Positions 39,487 through 50,461 of a DNA stretch of 54,033 bases are shown piece after piece. Under the pieces are notes generated by a model. That model saw nothing but the letters and a program-made list of their open reading frames with translations, was not told where the DNA came from and made no database searches. The position numbers and the translations under genes were made by a program. Source of the DNA: Candidatus Kaiserbacteria bacterium (GTDB lineage Bacteria; Patescibacteriota; Minisyncoccia; Phycocordibacterales; Phycocordibacteraceae). Location of the stretch: assembly GCA_016217905.1 (NCBI GenBank), contig JACRFL010000006.1, forward strand, positions 1 through 54,033, given 5' to 3'. Positions within the stretch are counted from its first letter, which is position 1. The number at the start of each line of letters is the position of its first letter.

Positions 39487-40908
39487 CTAGCGCACTTTCT
39501 CCACCGCGCCGCCAAGCGCAAAAAGAACGCCTTCCGCCTGATGCGGCGCGGTGAAGTGGATGCCGATCGGAAGCTGCTTCCCGTCGCGCAGGACTGTCTG
39601 CAGGGGAACGGAGATCGCCGGCATGCCGGTCAGGTTCGCGGTCACGGTGAAAATGTCTTCGAGATACATTGAGACTGGGTCACTTTTCTCGCCAAATCGA
39701 AACGCGGGAGAGGGCGTCGTCGGAAACGCGATGACGTCGGCCTTCGCAAACGCCGCGCCGTATTCGCGGCGCAAGACCGCGCGCGCGGCGTCTGCCTTGC
39801 GATAATACGCGTCGATGTAGCCCGAAGAGAGCACGAACGTACCCAAGAGAACGCGCCGACGGGCCTCTTCTCCGAATCCTTCCGTGCGCGAACGCACGTA
39901 ATCCTCGAGCAGCGTCTCCCCGCGCGCGGCGTGCCCGTAGCGGATCCCGTCGAGGCGCGCGAGATTCGTCGAGACTTCGGCCGGCATAATGACGTAATAT
40001 GCCGCGAGCGCGTACGCGCTCGTCGGCAGCTCGACATCGACAAGCGTGTGCCCAGCGCTCGCAAGCGCAGCAAGCGCTGCGTTAAACGCGATAAGTATAT
40101 CCGCATCGATGCCATCGTGAAGAAGGTGGCGCGGTACGCCGATGCGCACATTCTGTGAGACATCGCGCGGAGGATACAAGCCGTCGGGAATGGTCGTCGA
40201 ATCGAGCGGATCAATACCGCGCACCGCCTCATAGAGGAGATGCGCGTCCTCGACCGACTTTGTCAAAGGGCCGATCTGGTCGAGCGAGGAGCCCATGGCG
40301 ATGAGCCCCGAGCGCGAGACGGCGCCGTAGGTCGGCTTCAACCCCACGATGCCGGTATGAGCGGCGGGCTGGCGGACGGAGCCGCCGGTGTCGGAGCCGA
40401 GCGCGGCGATAGAGAGATTCGCGGCGACCGCCGCCGCAGAGCCGCCAGAAGAGCCGCCCGGCACGCGAGAGATATCGTGCGGGTTCTTCGCCGCGCCGAA
40501 CGCGGAATGCTCGGTGGAGGAGCCCATCGCGAACTCGTCCATGTTGGTCCTGCCGAGGAAGAGCGCCCCCGCGTTCCTCAATTTCTTCACGACCGTCGCG
40601 TCGTAGGTCGCGTGATAGTTCTCCAGCATCTTTGATCCGGCGCTCGCGGTCTTTCCTTCTGTCAGGATGTTGTCCTTCAACGCGAGCGGAATACCGCACA
40701 GGAGCGATGGGTCACCAGCGTCGATGCGCTTTTGCGCCGTAGTGATCGCCGCGTCGTCGGCGTCAAAAATCTCAAGAAACGCACGGAGCTCCGGATTCTT
40801 CGCGTGCGCGGCAGCCGCGCACGCGTCCCAGAGTTCGCGCACGGTCAGCGCGCGCGCGCGCAGCGCGCGCGCGGCTTCCACGATTGTCATCTCATTCGGT
40901 GTTTTCAT
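39487..40908 (-). CDS. gatA: Asp-tRNA(Asn)/Glu-tRNA(Gln) amidotransferase subunit A
   Basis: GatA releases ammonia from glutamine for the GatCAB complex, which amidates misacylated Glu-tRNA(Gln) or Asp-tRNA(Asn). The 473-residue protein shows the amidase signature with the Ser-cis-Ser-Lys triad: GIPLALKDNILTEGK (Lys near 73), RVPGGSSGGSAAAVAANLSIAALGSDTGGSVRQPA (serines near 153 and 177). Length is normal. gatC lies upstream on the same strand, separated by a hairpin; gatB is not in the window. Confidence 0.95.
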   Translation of the reverse strand: MKTPNEMTIVEAARALRARALTVRELWDACAAAAHAKNPELRAFLEIFDADDAAITTAQKRIDAGDPSLLCGIPLALKDNILTEGKTASAGSKMLENYHATYDATVVKKLRNAGALFLGRTNMDEFAMGSSTEHSAFGAAKNPHDISRVPGGSSGGSAAAVAANLSIAALGSDTGGSVRQPAAHTGIVGLKPTYGAVSRSGLIAMGSSLDQIGPLTKSVEDAHLLYEAVRGIDPLDSTTIPDGLYPPRDVSQNVRIGVPRHLLHDGIDADILIAFNAALAALASAGHTLVDVELPTSAYALAAYYVIMPAEVSTNLARLDGIRYGHAARGETLLEDYVRSRTEGFGEEARRRVLLGTFVLSSGYIDAYYRKADAARAVLRREYGAAFAKADVIAFPTTPSPAFRFGEKSDPVSMYLEDIFTVTANLTGMPAISVPLQTVLRDGKQLPIGIHFTAPHQAEGVLFALGGAVEKVR

Positions 40909-40929
40909 ACCCTAGAGCCGGCAAGAGCA

Positions 40930-40976
40930 AAAAAGGCAGTAAGACTTGGCCGAGCGGCCCGGAGCGCTGCCTTTTT
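40930..40976 (-). terminator. Hairpin between gatC and gatA
   Basis: AAAAAGGCAG (40930-40939) pairs with CTGCCTTTTT (40967-40976) enclosing further GC-rich pairing, with U-runs on both strands. On the minus strand it would end or attenuate the ligA-gatC transcript, leaving gatA with about 20 bases for its own start signals. Attenuation with read-through is plausible. Confidence 0.7.
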
Positions 40977-40995
40977 TGATCTCGTCGGCGGAAGG

Positions 40996-41289
40996 TTAAT
41001 CATGTTGGATGATCTGCTTCACGGAAAGCGCGTCGCCCTCGCGCGCGGGGAATTGTTCCGCGAGTTTCTTCGTATACACTCCCGACGCGTGCGGCTCTCC
41101 GTCCGCACGCACGACGTTGCGCAGGGGCGGCTTCTCCTCTCCGGGCGACGACGGGATATCGAGCTTCTCAAGCTGGCCGACGTACGCGAGTATCGCGTCG
41201 AACTCGCGCGTGAACGCCGCAAGCTCCGCATCGGCGACCGTGATACGGGCGAGGGCCGCCAACTTTTGCACGTCTTCGGCCGTCGTCAT
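40996..41289 (-). CDS. gatC: Asp/Glu-tRNA amidotransferase subunit C
   Basis: The 97-residue protein matches GatC: DVQKLAALARITVADAELAAFTREFDAILAYVGQLEKLDI, LRNVVRADGE and the final QFPAREGDALSVKQII. GatC wraps the GatA-GatB interface. I start at the ATG at 41289, since the longer frame overlaps ligA; TAGAGT lies 7 bases before it. ligA ends 13 bases upstream on the same strand. Confidence 0.93.
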   Translation of the reverse strand: MTTAEDVQKLAALARITVADAELAAFTREFDAILAYVGQLEKLDIPSSPGEEKPPLRNVVRADGEPHASGVYTKKLAEQFPAREGDALSVKQIIQHD

Positions 41290-41302
41290 GATGAAAACTC
41301 TA

Positions 41303-43808
<2,506 letters not shown>

Positions 43809-43818
<10 letters not shown>

Positions 43819-44387
43819 GACGTAAAGTGGTCGGTGCTCGTTACCGCGTAGGTGATCCCGTGGAAGCTCCAGGTGACCGTCGCCACGATGCGCTCGTCGG
43901 TCGCCGACACGTCAATCGCTTGAATCGAGCGGACGAACGGCGTCTTCGTCGATCCTGGCAGGTTCTGCTGGCTGTAAATGCCGTTTGACAGCAGGTAGAG
44001 CGGATCCGTGCAGGAGTTGCCGGGACACGAAGTAAGCGGCGAAGCGCCCCCCTGCACCGAATCGAGCGTGCAGATTTTCGGCGCGCGGCACTGAAAGATT
44101 CCCGACTGCGACTCATTAATCAAGAAATTATTCCAGGCGAGACTGGAGGCGTTTGGCTGGTCATGTACGGCGAGATATGCATTATCGCGCATCGCGCGTG
44201 CGTACTCGAGACCCTCCTGCGCGAGATACGAGGCGATGAGCTGATCGCGCGCTATCTGCGCGGCGATGATGGCGCGACTCGCGGTGAACAGAGGCCCCGC
44301 GACTGCGAGCGTGAGGATGGTAACGGCGATCAGAGTCTCCACGAGCGTGAACGCCGCCCTTTTTGATGTGTGAAATGGAGCCGTCAT
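43809..44387 (-). CDS. PilV/GspI-like minor pseudopilin
   Basis: The 192-residue protein shows the prepilin signal KRAAFTLVETLIAVTILTLAVAGPL, with cleavage before Phe 13 and the Glu at +5. A soluble beta-rich domain follows with CRAPKIC and CPGNSC pairs likely to form disulfides. It overlaps both neighbours (ATGA with the PilW-like gene upstream), a tight polycistronic arrangement. Confidence 0.82.
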
Positions 44388-44902
44388 AGGTCGCTGCCGC
44401 GCATCGTCGCCCCGGTCTCGACGACGAAGGACCGCGTCGCTCCCGGCCCGGTCGCGACCGTTCCGGAGACGATAAGGGTAACGCGAGATTGCCGAGTATC
44501 GCCCCCCGACGCCCGCGCGGTGCCGGAAGCGTAGAACTTAAGCGAGGAGACAGTTACCGACGGGTCGGTAAGAATGCTCCGCGTCGCGCCAACGGTTTTC
44601 CGCAATGCGGAATCAGAGAGGTCATACGTAACCTGCTCACCGGCTTGATTCCTGAACGAGAAGCTTCCCCCGCCGGAACAATCGCCCGCGTTGTCGCAGT
44701 TGTAGCCGGTCCCGGTACGGATGTCGCGCGTCATCGACTCGAGCGCGAACGAGAGATTGTCGATACCGGTTGCGATGCCCTGAGCTTGGCGATTGAGCCC
44801 GATCATCACCAGGTACGCGCCGGAGGTGAGCAGCATGACGAGCGCGAAGAGCCCAACCGCGACGATGAGCTCCACGAGCGTGTATCCTCGGCGAGTGTTC
44901 AT
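44384..44902 (-). CDS. PilW/GspJ-like minor pseudopilin
   Basis: The 172-residue protein starts MNTRRGYTLVELIVAVGLFALVMLLTSGAYLVMIG, a standard class III prepilin signal with Glu at +5. The soluble part includes YNCDNAGDCSGGG. I choose the ATG at 44902, which forms the ATGA overlap with the GspH-like gene; an ATG two codons earlier is possible. It lies in the cluster GspH-PilW-PilV-PilX after the prepilin peptidase gene. Confidence 0.82.
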   Translation of the reverse strand: MNTRRGYTLVELIVAVGLFALVMLLTSGAYLVMIGLNRQAQGIATGIDNLSFALESMTRDIRTGTGYNCDNAGDCSGGGSFSFRNQAGEQVTYDLSDSALRKTVGATRSILTDPSVTVSSLKFYASGTARASGGDTRQSRVTLIVSGTVATGPGATRSFVVETGATMRGSDL

Positions 44903-45564
44903 GGGCATGAGGAGGCGTTCGCGATAATTTGGCCGGATGCCGCGACCGAGACGTAGCGCGAGCCGCCCTGCGGCGAGAAGACCGTGAGGCACGCCTTCGA
45001 TATGGCCGCCGAATACAATCCGTTCGTGCTCATGAAGGTATCGGCGTTCGGCCGCGCGAACACGACGTCGAGCGAGGACAGGCTGCACGACCAACTGCCG
45101 TTGTAAGCGCAGAGGTTGTTTATGACGATGCCGTTCCCGAGCGTGTAGTCTTTTACCCGCTCATTCTGACTCGCGTCGTACACGCAGTTCCCGGGCCGAG
45201 CGTCAGGAGCGCTCGCACCGCCATCCGGCAGGCTGTGGCAGTTTGCGGCACTCGGCCCGGGGTAGCTGTCGGCAAAGAGCGTGAAGGTCGCCCCGTTTTG
45301 AAAGCGCAAGCCGTATCCCGCATTCGCGGTGCTTGCGATCGCGCGACTGCCGAGACCGTATGTCTGGGCGGACCGCAGAACAAGGGCGACGTCATAGGCG
45401 GTGTTCGCGAGCACGAGTGTTTTGTTGAAAGAACTCTGGCTCACCAGCGCGGTGAGCGTGATGATAGTGATGATCGCCAATACCACCATAAGCTCGACGA
45501 GCGTGAATCCCGCACCGCCTGTTAGGCGCCGGAGAGAGCCGCGACGAAAGCGAATGGATTCCAT
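44899..45564 (-). CDS. GspH/FimT-like pseudopilin
   Basis: The 221-residue protein has a basic head and prepilin signal GGAGFTLVELMVVLAIITIITLTALV, then a GspH-type soluble domain with six cysteines including LCAYNGSWSCSL. It overlaps the prepilin peptidase gene by 43 bases and the PilW-like gene by 4. GspH/FimT proteins belong to the tip complex of type IV pili, and some bind DNA for uptake. Confidence 0.82.
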   Translation of the reverse strand: MESIRFRRGSLRRLTGGAGFTLVELMVVLAIITIITLTALVSQSSFNKTLVLANTAYDVALVLRSAQTYGLGSRAIASTANAGYGLRFQNGATFTLFADSYPGPSAANCHSLPDGGASAPDARPGNCVYDASQNERVKDYTLGNGIVINNLCAYNGSWSCSLSSLDVVFARPNADTFMSTNGLYSAAISKACLTVFSPQGGSRYVSVAASGQIIANASSCP

Positions 45565-46286
45565 TGGGTGAAGTAGGCGAGGAGGAAGCCGGCGGCGAGG
45601 AAAGGGGCAAACGGCACCTCAACTCCCATTCTAGAGCCGACAGGCCGCTTCAACAATATCGCTATCCCGATAACGGCACCTATCCAGAATGAGAACATGA
45701 GTCCGGGAAGCGCGGCACGGCCGGCAAGAAGGGCGAGGCCGAACGCAAGCGGCGCATCCGAGAAGCCCATAGCGCGCCCGCGCGAGAGGAGGTGGACGAG
45801 CGCGAGACTCCCCGCGATAAGAAGCGCAGCCAGAAGCTCTTCGAGGAATACCGTCGGAGACGGAGCGGATAGGAAACCGGTCGCGGCGGCGGCTACGATA
45901 AACGCGGCGAGAAGCGTCGGCGGCAGTATCTGGTGCGAAAGGTCGTAGAGCACGAGTGCGAGTAGGATGGAAAGAGAAAGGAGCAGAAGCAGGAGCACGC
46001 TGGAAAATCTAACATGAAGGTACGCGAGGACAAAGAGCCCGCCAAGGAGGAGTTCGGTTAGGGGTGCCGCTAGCGAAATGCGCGCGCCGCAGCACTGGGC
46101 GCGCCCGCCCGAAGCGAGATAGGAGACGACCGGCACGAGGGCAAGAGGCGAAAGAGGCGCATTGCACGCGTCGCAACGGGAGCGGCCGGTGAAGAAGCTT
46201 GCTCCGGTGTGCAGGCGTGCGACAAGGACGCCGACGAAGCTCGCAACAATCGCCCCGAAGAAAAAGAAAGAAAGGAGGACTGTCAT
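45522..46286 (-). CDS. pilD: Prepilin peptidase (type IV, A24 family)
   Basis: PilD cleaves and N-methylates prepilins in the membrane. The 254-residue protein has about eight helices, the cytoplasmic zinc loop RCDACNAPLSPLALVPVVSYL with CC further on, and the two catalytic aspartates in LYDLSHQILP (near 112) and GFSDAPLAF (near 176), where GFSD replaces the usual GxGD. TATGAT ends 6 bases before the ATG, so it may be leaderless after the pilin terminator. Confidence 0.92.
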   Translation of the reverse strand: MTVLLSFFFFGAIVASFVGVLVARLHTGASFFTGRSRCDACNAPLSPLALVPVVSYLASGGRAQCCGARISLAAPLTELLLGGLFVLAYLHVRFSSVLLLLLLSLSILLALVLYDLSHQILPPTLLAAFIVAAAATGFLSAPSPTVFLEELLAALLIAGSLALVHLLSRGRAMGFSDAPLAFGLALLAGRAALPGLMFSFWIGAVIGIAILLKRPVGSRMGVEVPFAPFLAAGFLLAYFTQWNPFAFVAALSGA

Positions 46287-46297
46287 GCGCGCATCAT

Positions 46298-46330
46298 AGC
46301 AGAAGCCGCGGCGCTGCCGCGGCTTCTGCT
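46298..46330. terminator. Perfect 14-bp hairpin after the pilin genes
   Basis: Positions 46298-46311 pair with 46317-46330 around CGCTG. It lies 20 bases after the pilin stop and just before the pilD promoter. It has no strong U-run, so it may stabilise the 3' end of the abundant pilin mRNA instead of terminating it. Confidence 0.55.
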
Positions 46331-46349
46331 CTGCCGGCTAAAAACGCGG

Positions 46350-46805
46350 CTAGCAGCTCGTGTTGGTACCGAGCGCCGTTGCGGTGGTGGTCCCCGTACC
46401 AAGACTATCGACGCAATAATACTTCCCGGGCGTCGAGACGAGTTCCGCCGACGCCGCATAAGCCGCGCCGAGGGCGGCTACGTTGCAGACGATTGTGCCC
46501 GTCGGACCGTTCGCCGTGTCGGCCGCCGCCATCTGCTTCTGGACCGTCGGATCGCTGAAGAGATTGTCCGCGGTAACGCAGCCAGCCTCAAATGCCGCAT
46601 TCGTACCATAGTTGCCGTTGGTGTTGTAGTAAATCGCGGCCTGCGTCCGGACGCCGACAACGTCGGCCTGGACAGCCGCGTCGCTCCCCTTCGAGCGGGC
46701 GGTGTTAAGAGACGCGAGCACGACCGCCGAGAGGATGCCGATGATGGCGATCACGACGAGGAGCTCGATGAGGGTGAAGCCGCGGGTAATGTGTTTGTGT
46801 GACAT
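46350..46805 (-). CDS. Type IV major pilin-like protein (copy 1)
   Basis: The 151-residue protein has the classic class III signal HITRGFTLIELLVVIAIIGILSAVVLASLNTARSKG, cleaved before Phe 10 with Glu at +5. The globular part has three or four cysteines (GCVTAD, VCNVAA, YCVDSL, TSC) for a D-region disulfide. Its N-terminal coding sequence is identical over 84 bases to that of the next pilin gene, while the C-terminal parts differ. It lies 14 bases downstream of that gene. Confidence 0.9.
   Translation of the reverse strand: MSHKHITRGFTLIELLVVIAIIGILSAVVLASLNTARSKGSDAAVQADVVGVRTQAAIYYNTNGNYGTNAAFEAGCVTADNLFSDPTVQKQMAAADTANGPTGTIVCNVAALGAAYAASAELVSTPGKYYCVDSLGTGTTTATALGTNTSC
46692..46775 (-). 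repeat. 84-bp direct repeat in pilin N-terminal region, copy 1
   Basis: Identical base for base to 47207-47290; it encodes TLIELLVVIAIIGILSAVVL and the following ASLNTAR. Confidence 0.9.
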
Positions 46806-46819
46806 GTTGATTAATTAGG

Positions 46820-47317
46820 TTAATTGCAGGTAGTTTGTCCGGATGAGCTATGCGCCGGCGCAGCTCCGCTAAGCACCCCCGAGTAGGCGGTACCGACATT
46901 GTTCGCGCCACGCGCAATGCCCGATGAATCGATGCACCACGCGCCCGTTGTCAGAGGCGCGGCAAACGAATATGCCGAACCGGTGATGCCGCAGTCGCTG
47001 TCGCTGCCTATGGCATTCTTGGATGCCTTGAGTGCGTTTTGAATGGTCACGTCGGCCATAAGCGAGTTCGCTGTCGTGAGTGTCGAGCACACTGAGCTTG
47101 AGATGGTTCCGCCCGTATTGTAGGAGTTGCCGAGAAGGCCGTAGCGAATCTCTGCCTGGGTCCGTATGGTCGAGAGATTGGCTTTAACAGCCGCGTCATT
47201 GCCGCGCGAGCGGGCGGTGTTAAGAGACGCGAGCACGACCGCCGAGAGGATGCCGATGATGGCGATCACGACGAGGAGCTCGATGAGGGTAAAACCTCGG
47301 GAACGATTTTTGTACAT
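46820..47317 (-). CDS. Type IV major pilin-like protein (copy 2)
   Basis: The 165-residue protein (from the ATG at 47317) starts MYKNRSRGFTLIELLVVIAI, cleaved before Phe 9. After the shared N-terminal helix the globular domain is unrelated in detail to copy 1 (VCSTLTT, DCGITGS, WCIDSSG, TTCN cysteines). It is the first pilin gene of the transcript. The longer upstream frame overlaps the transposase on the other strand and is rejected. Confidence 0.88.
   Translation of the reverse strand: MYKNRSRGFTLIELLVVIAIIGILSAVVLASLNTARSRGNDAAVKANLSTIRTQAEIRYGLLGNSYNTGGTISSSVCSTLTTANSLMADVTIQNALKASKNAIGSDSDCGITGSAYSFAAPLTTGAWCIDSSGIARGANNVGTAYSGVLSGAAPAHSSSGQTTCN
47207..47290 (-). repeat. 84-bp direct repeat in pilin N-terminal region, copy 2
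   Basis: Perfect copy of 46692-46775, 515 bases away in the same orientation; a substrate for recombination between the pilin genes. Confidence 0.9.
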
Positions 47318-47344
47318 AATGTATTGTGCGCGGCTAATAGCTGG

Positions 47345-47373
47345 ATTATACGCCCCCCGCGCCCTTATGGAAA
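47345..47373 (-). promoter_or_regulatory. Candidate promoter of the tandem pilin genes
   Basis: TTTCCA (47368-47373), 17 bases, TATAAT (47345-47350) on the minus strand, with a 20-odd-base leader before the ATG at 47317. It is one of few promoters here with a leader. Confidence 0.45.
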
Positions 47374-47395
47374 CAAGGGTGTGGATAGCCGTCTC

Positions 47396-47416
47396 TGCGG
47401 AAGACAGTCTTCCGCA
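47396..47416. repeat. Left palindrome of the REP-associated transposase unit
   Basis: TGCGGAAGAC (47396-47405) and GTCTTCCGCA (47407-47416) are perfect inverted arms around one A. Confidence 0.85.
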
Positions 47417-47441
47417 AAAATCGTATGCTAGAATTAAGGGC

Positions 47442-48131
47442 ATGTATCGCGAGCCATACGGCGCAGGTTCGTTTGTACACGTGATACAACGTGGGACGCG
47501 TGGTTCGCCGATTGTTCGCGATGAGGCTGACCGAGAACGATTCCTATTTATGTTGGCGCATTTCAACGATGAGTTTGCGCCAGAGAATTGGTTTCGCGAT
47601 ATCAGCGCTAACGACCAGCCAAGATTTGAGCGACCGATCTTCTGGCCAGAACAAAAGAAGATAGTCCACATTCTGGGATTTTGCCTCCTCACGAATCACT
47701 TCCATCTTTTGCTTGAGGAAGTGACCGAGGGTGGCATTTCTAAATTTTTGCACCGAATAGGAACTGCCGTTTCAAAGCATTTTAACAAAAAATACGGGGA
47801 GAGCGGTTCATTGTTTCAGGGACCATATCGCTCTCGCACGATCGCCTCAGATACCCACCTGACCTATGCGAGCGCATATGTACAGGTCAAGAATGCTTTT
47901 GATATGTACCGATATGGCCTCGACGGCGCTATGAAAGCCTTTGATCAGGCGTACACATGGGCACTTAATTATCCATACTCAAGTCTCGGTGATTACGGTG
48001 GTGTGTATACTCGACCTATAGTGGACAAAATGTTGCTTTCCGAAAGGTTTACGCCAAAAGAGTATAAGACTTTTTGTCGCGATTTCTTCGGTAAGCCTGA
48101 CGTGGAAGCAGGGGCCTCGGTCTTTGAATAG
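47442..48131 (+). CDS. REP-associated tyrosine transposase (RAYT, Y1 family)
   Basis: The 229-residue protein has the RAYT layout: GSFVHVIQRGTRGSPIVRDEADRERFLFMLAHFN, the HUH-type motif LLTNHFHLLLEE (NHFHLL, about 88), GISKFLHRIGTAVSKHFNKKYGESGSLFQGPYRSRTI with the FQGPYRSR block, and YVQVKNAFDMYRYGLDGAM. RAYTs bind and move short palindromic REP sequences. Its gene is flanked by two 21-bp palindromes that are reverse complements of each other. TAGAAT lies 7 bases before the ATG. It stands inside the pilus locus, between pilC and the pilin genes. Confidence 0.92.
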   Translation: MYREPYGAGSFVHVIQRGTRGSPIVRDEADRERFLFMLAHFNDEFAPENWFRDISANDQPRFERPIFWPEQKKIVHILGFCLLTNHFHLLLEEVTEGGISKFLHRIGTAVSKHFNKKYGESGSLFQGPYRSRTIASDTHLTYASAYVQVKNAFDMYRYGLDGAMKAFDQAYTWALNYPYSSLGDYGGVYTRPIVDKMLLSERFTPKEYKTFCRDFFGKPDVEAGASVFE

Positions 48132-48143
48132 CTAACGCAAGCC

Positions 48144-48164
48144 TGCGGAAGACTGTCTTCCGCA
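48144..48164. repeat. Right palindrome of the REP-associated transposase unit
   Basis: Same arms as the left palindrome but with a central T, so it is the exact reverse complement of 47396-47416. Confidence 0.85.
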
Positions 48165-48191
48165 AACGCGAAGAGCGCTTTTGCGGCTTTC

Positions 48192-49397
48192 CTAGATGGC
48201 GCCGGCGAGATTGTAGATCGGAAGCAGTATCGCCGCAAGAAGGGTGCCGACGCCAAGACCGAGCATCACGATCATGACCGGCTCGATGAGCCCGACGAGC
48301 GTATCGACGGCATTGCTCACTTCGCGGTTGTAAAACTTGGCGAGCGTGGTGAGGATCTTTCCGAGTTCGCCCGTTTCCTCGCCGACCTTTGTCATAGCGA
48401 CCATGATGCCCGGAATCTCCGGATGCCTGCTCATCGCGTCTGAAATGGAGGCGCCGCCCTTCACGTCCACCCCCACTTCCCCGACGACGACCGTGTAGGC
48501 GGCGTTGCCGACGACCGACGCGGTGATGTCGAGCGCCTCGACGACCGAGACACCCGAAAGGAGCATGGTGGCGAAGTTGTCTGCGATGCGCGAGAGGTAC
48601 AGCTTCTTGTAGAGGTCGCCGACATAGGGGACCCCGAGCTTCAGGCTGTCGAGGACGAGCTTGCCGGACTCCGTTTTCCCGAGCTGCCAGAGGTATGCGC
48701 CGAGCGCGATGAGCGCGATGAGCGCGAAGATGCCGTAATGGACGAGAAAATTAGAAATGCTGATGACGATTTTCGTATAGACTGGCACTGCTTGGCCGGA
48801 ATCGACGAGTACGGCGCTGATCTTTGGGATCACGAGCGTGAGCATGAGCGCCATCACCGCAAAGAAGACTCCGATGACGAATACCGGATAAATAAGCGCG
48901 TTCTCGGCCTTACTCAAGAGATCGTAGGAACGGTCCAGGTAATCGGCGAGGTAGCCGAACGTTTCTGAGAGGCGTCCGGACTCCTCTCCCGCGCGGACCA
49001 TGTTCACGTAGAACACCGAGAACACCTTCGGGTGGCGCGCAAGCGCCTTACTGATGGGGCTTCCGCCTTGGATGTCATCTCCGACCGTGGAGAGGATGAT
49101 CGCGAGCTGTTTGTTCTCGACTTCGGTGGCGAGTAGACGGAAAATACGGAGCGCCGACACCTGCGCTTCGAACAAGGTCGCTATCTGCCGCGAAAGGATA
49201 ACGATATCCTTGTTCGAGATGCGCCCGAAGAACGGCAGATCGAAGTCGAGCAGCGAATGCTTCTCGGAGGATGCGATCGACGAGATGATGAGGTTGCGCC
49301 GCTGAAGCGCCGATACGGCGATGTCTTGCGAGGGGGCCTCGATCGTCCCATCGCGCTCGTGCCCGTCCTGGTCGATGGCGTGGTACGTGAAGAGCAT
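48192..49397 (-). CDS. pilC: Type IV pilus inner-membrane platform protein PilC
   Basis: The 401-residue protein carries two T2SSF domains: DLPFFGRISNKDIVILSRQIATLFEAQVSALRIF (about 50-85) and LYKKLYLSRIADNFATMLLSGVSVVEALDI (about 260-290), each followed by the G-x-S-I-S-x-A-L/M-x-x-H-P motif (SPISKALARHPKVF and ASISDAMSRHPEIP). Three membrane helices are placed as usual. PilC couples the ATPases to pilin movement. pilT ends 2 bases upstream, so it is cotranscribed. Confidence 0.95.
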   Translation of the reverse strand: MLFTYHAIDQDGHERDGTIEAPSQDIAVSALQRRNLIISSIASSEKHSLLDFDLPFFGRISNKDIVILSRQIATLFEAQVSALRIFRLLATEVENKQLAIILSTVGDDIQGGSPISKALARHPKVFSVFYVNMVRAGEESGRLSETFGYLADYLDRSYDLLSKAENALIYPVFVIGVFFAVMALMLTLVIPKISAVLVDSGQAVPVYTKIVISISNFLVHYGIFALIALIALGAYLWQLGKTESGKLVLDSLKLGVPYVGDLYKKLYLSRIADNFATMLLSGVSVVEALDITASVVGNAAYTVVVGEVGVDVKGGASISDAMSRHPEIPGIMVAMTKVGEETGELGKILTTLAKFYNREVSNAVDTLVGLIEPVMIVMLGLGVGTLLAAILLPIYNLAGAI

Positions 49398-49399
49398 GG

Positions 49400-50461
49400 C
49401 TACAAGTAGTGCTCGAAGGTCTTCGGATCCATCGCGTGCTCGTACGCGTGTTCGACCGTTACTTCTCCTCGACGGACGAGCTCCGCGAGCGCGCGATCCA
49501 TGTCGATCATGCCTTCCTGCGAGGAGGTCTGAATGACCGCGCTGATCTCGTGGGTGCGCGCGTCGCGGATCAGGGTCGAGACTGCGTTGTTGTTGATAAG
49601 GAGTTCGTATGCCGGAATGAGCCCGCCGGAGACGCGTGGGATGAGGCGCTGGGAGAAGATGCCGGCGAGGCTCCCCGCAAGCTGCACCCGCACTTGGGAC
49701 TGTTGCTCGGCCGGGAACATGTCGATGATGCGGTCGATGGTCTGCGCGGCGTTGTTGGTGTGGAGTGTGGATAAGACGAGGTGCCCGGTCTCGGCGGCGG
49801 TTACCGCCGAAGAGATGGTCTCGTAGTCGCGCATCTCGCCGACCATGATCACGTCGACGTCCTCGCGGAACGCGCTCTGGAGTGCGGAGTGAAAATCGGG
49901 CGCGTCAATATGGACTTCGCGCTGATGGATGAGCGATTTCTTCGGCATGAAGAGATACTCGACCGGGTCTTCGATCGTGAGGATGTGCTCCGCGCGCGAA
50001 TTATTGATGCGATCGATCATGGCGGCGAGCGTCGTCGACTTGCCCTGCCCCACCGGTCCCACGCAGAGGAAGAAGCCCTGTTCGCGCTGCGTGAATACCT
50101 CGAGTATCGAGGGGAGGTTGAGTTCGGCGAATGTGCGTATCGCGTGCGGTATGAGCCGGAGCGCGAGCGCGGTCGCCCCCTGTACGCGATAGCCGTTTAC
50201 GCGGAAGCGCCCGTCACCCTTGTGCGCGTAGGACAGGTCGATGGTCTGGGTCTCGAGAAAGACGTTCCACCGGTCGGCCGGCACGATGCTCTTGAGCATC
50301 GCTTCGGTCTCCTCGGGGGTGAACGCTGGATACTTCGCGAGCGAGATCAGCGCGCCCGCAATGCGAAGCATCGGGGGCCCGCCGGAAAAGATGTGGAGAT
50401 CTGAAGCGCCTTCTTTAACGACGAGATCGAGGAGCTCTGCGAGACGGTGGTCGATGGTCAT
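49400..50461 (-). CDS. pilT: Pilus retraction ATPase PilT
   Basis: The 353-residue protein is a PilT-type secretion ATPase: VGPVGQGKSTTLAAMIDRIN (Walker A, residue 133 region), the ILTIEDPVEYLF Asp box, HQREVHIDAPDFHSALQSAFREDVDVIMVGEMRDYETISSAVTAAETGHLVLSTLHTNNA (Walker B and His box) and the PilT-specific TRRGE/VR-type tail AELVRRGEVTVEHAYEHAMDP. It pulls pili back, giving twitching or DNA uptake. It overlaps the receiver gene by ATGA. Confidence 0.95.
   Translation of the reverse strand: MTIDHRLAELLDLVVKEGASDLHIFSGGPPMLRIAGALISLAKYPAFTPEETEAMLKSIVPADRWNVFLETQTIDLSYAHKGDGRFRVNGYRVQGATALALRLIPHAIRTFAELNLPSILEVFTQREQGFFLCVGPVGQGKSTTLAAMIDRINNSRAEHILTIEDPVEYLFMPKKSLIHQREVHIDAPDFHSALQSAFREDVDVIMVGEMRDYETISSAVTAAETGHLVLSTLHTNNAAQTIDRIIDMFPAEQQSQVRVQLAGSLAGIFSQRLIPRVSGGLIPAYELLINNNAVSTLIRDARTHEISAVIQTSSQEGMIDMDRALAELVRRGEVTVEHAYEHAMDPKTFEHYL

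Noticed and set aside
47318-47692. N-terminal extension of the second pilin to 290 residues
   Set aside because: The prepilin signal starts at 47317, and the extension overlaps the transposase gene antisense.
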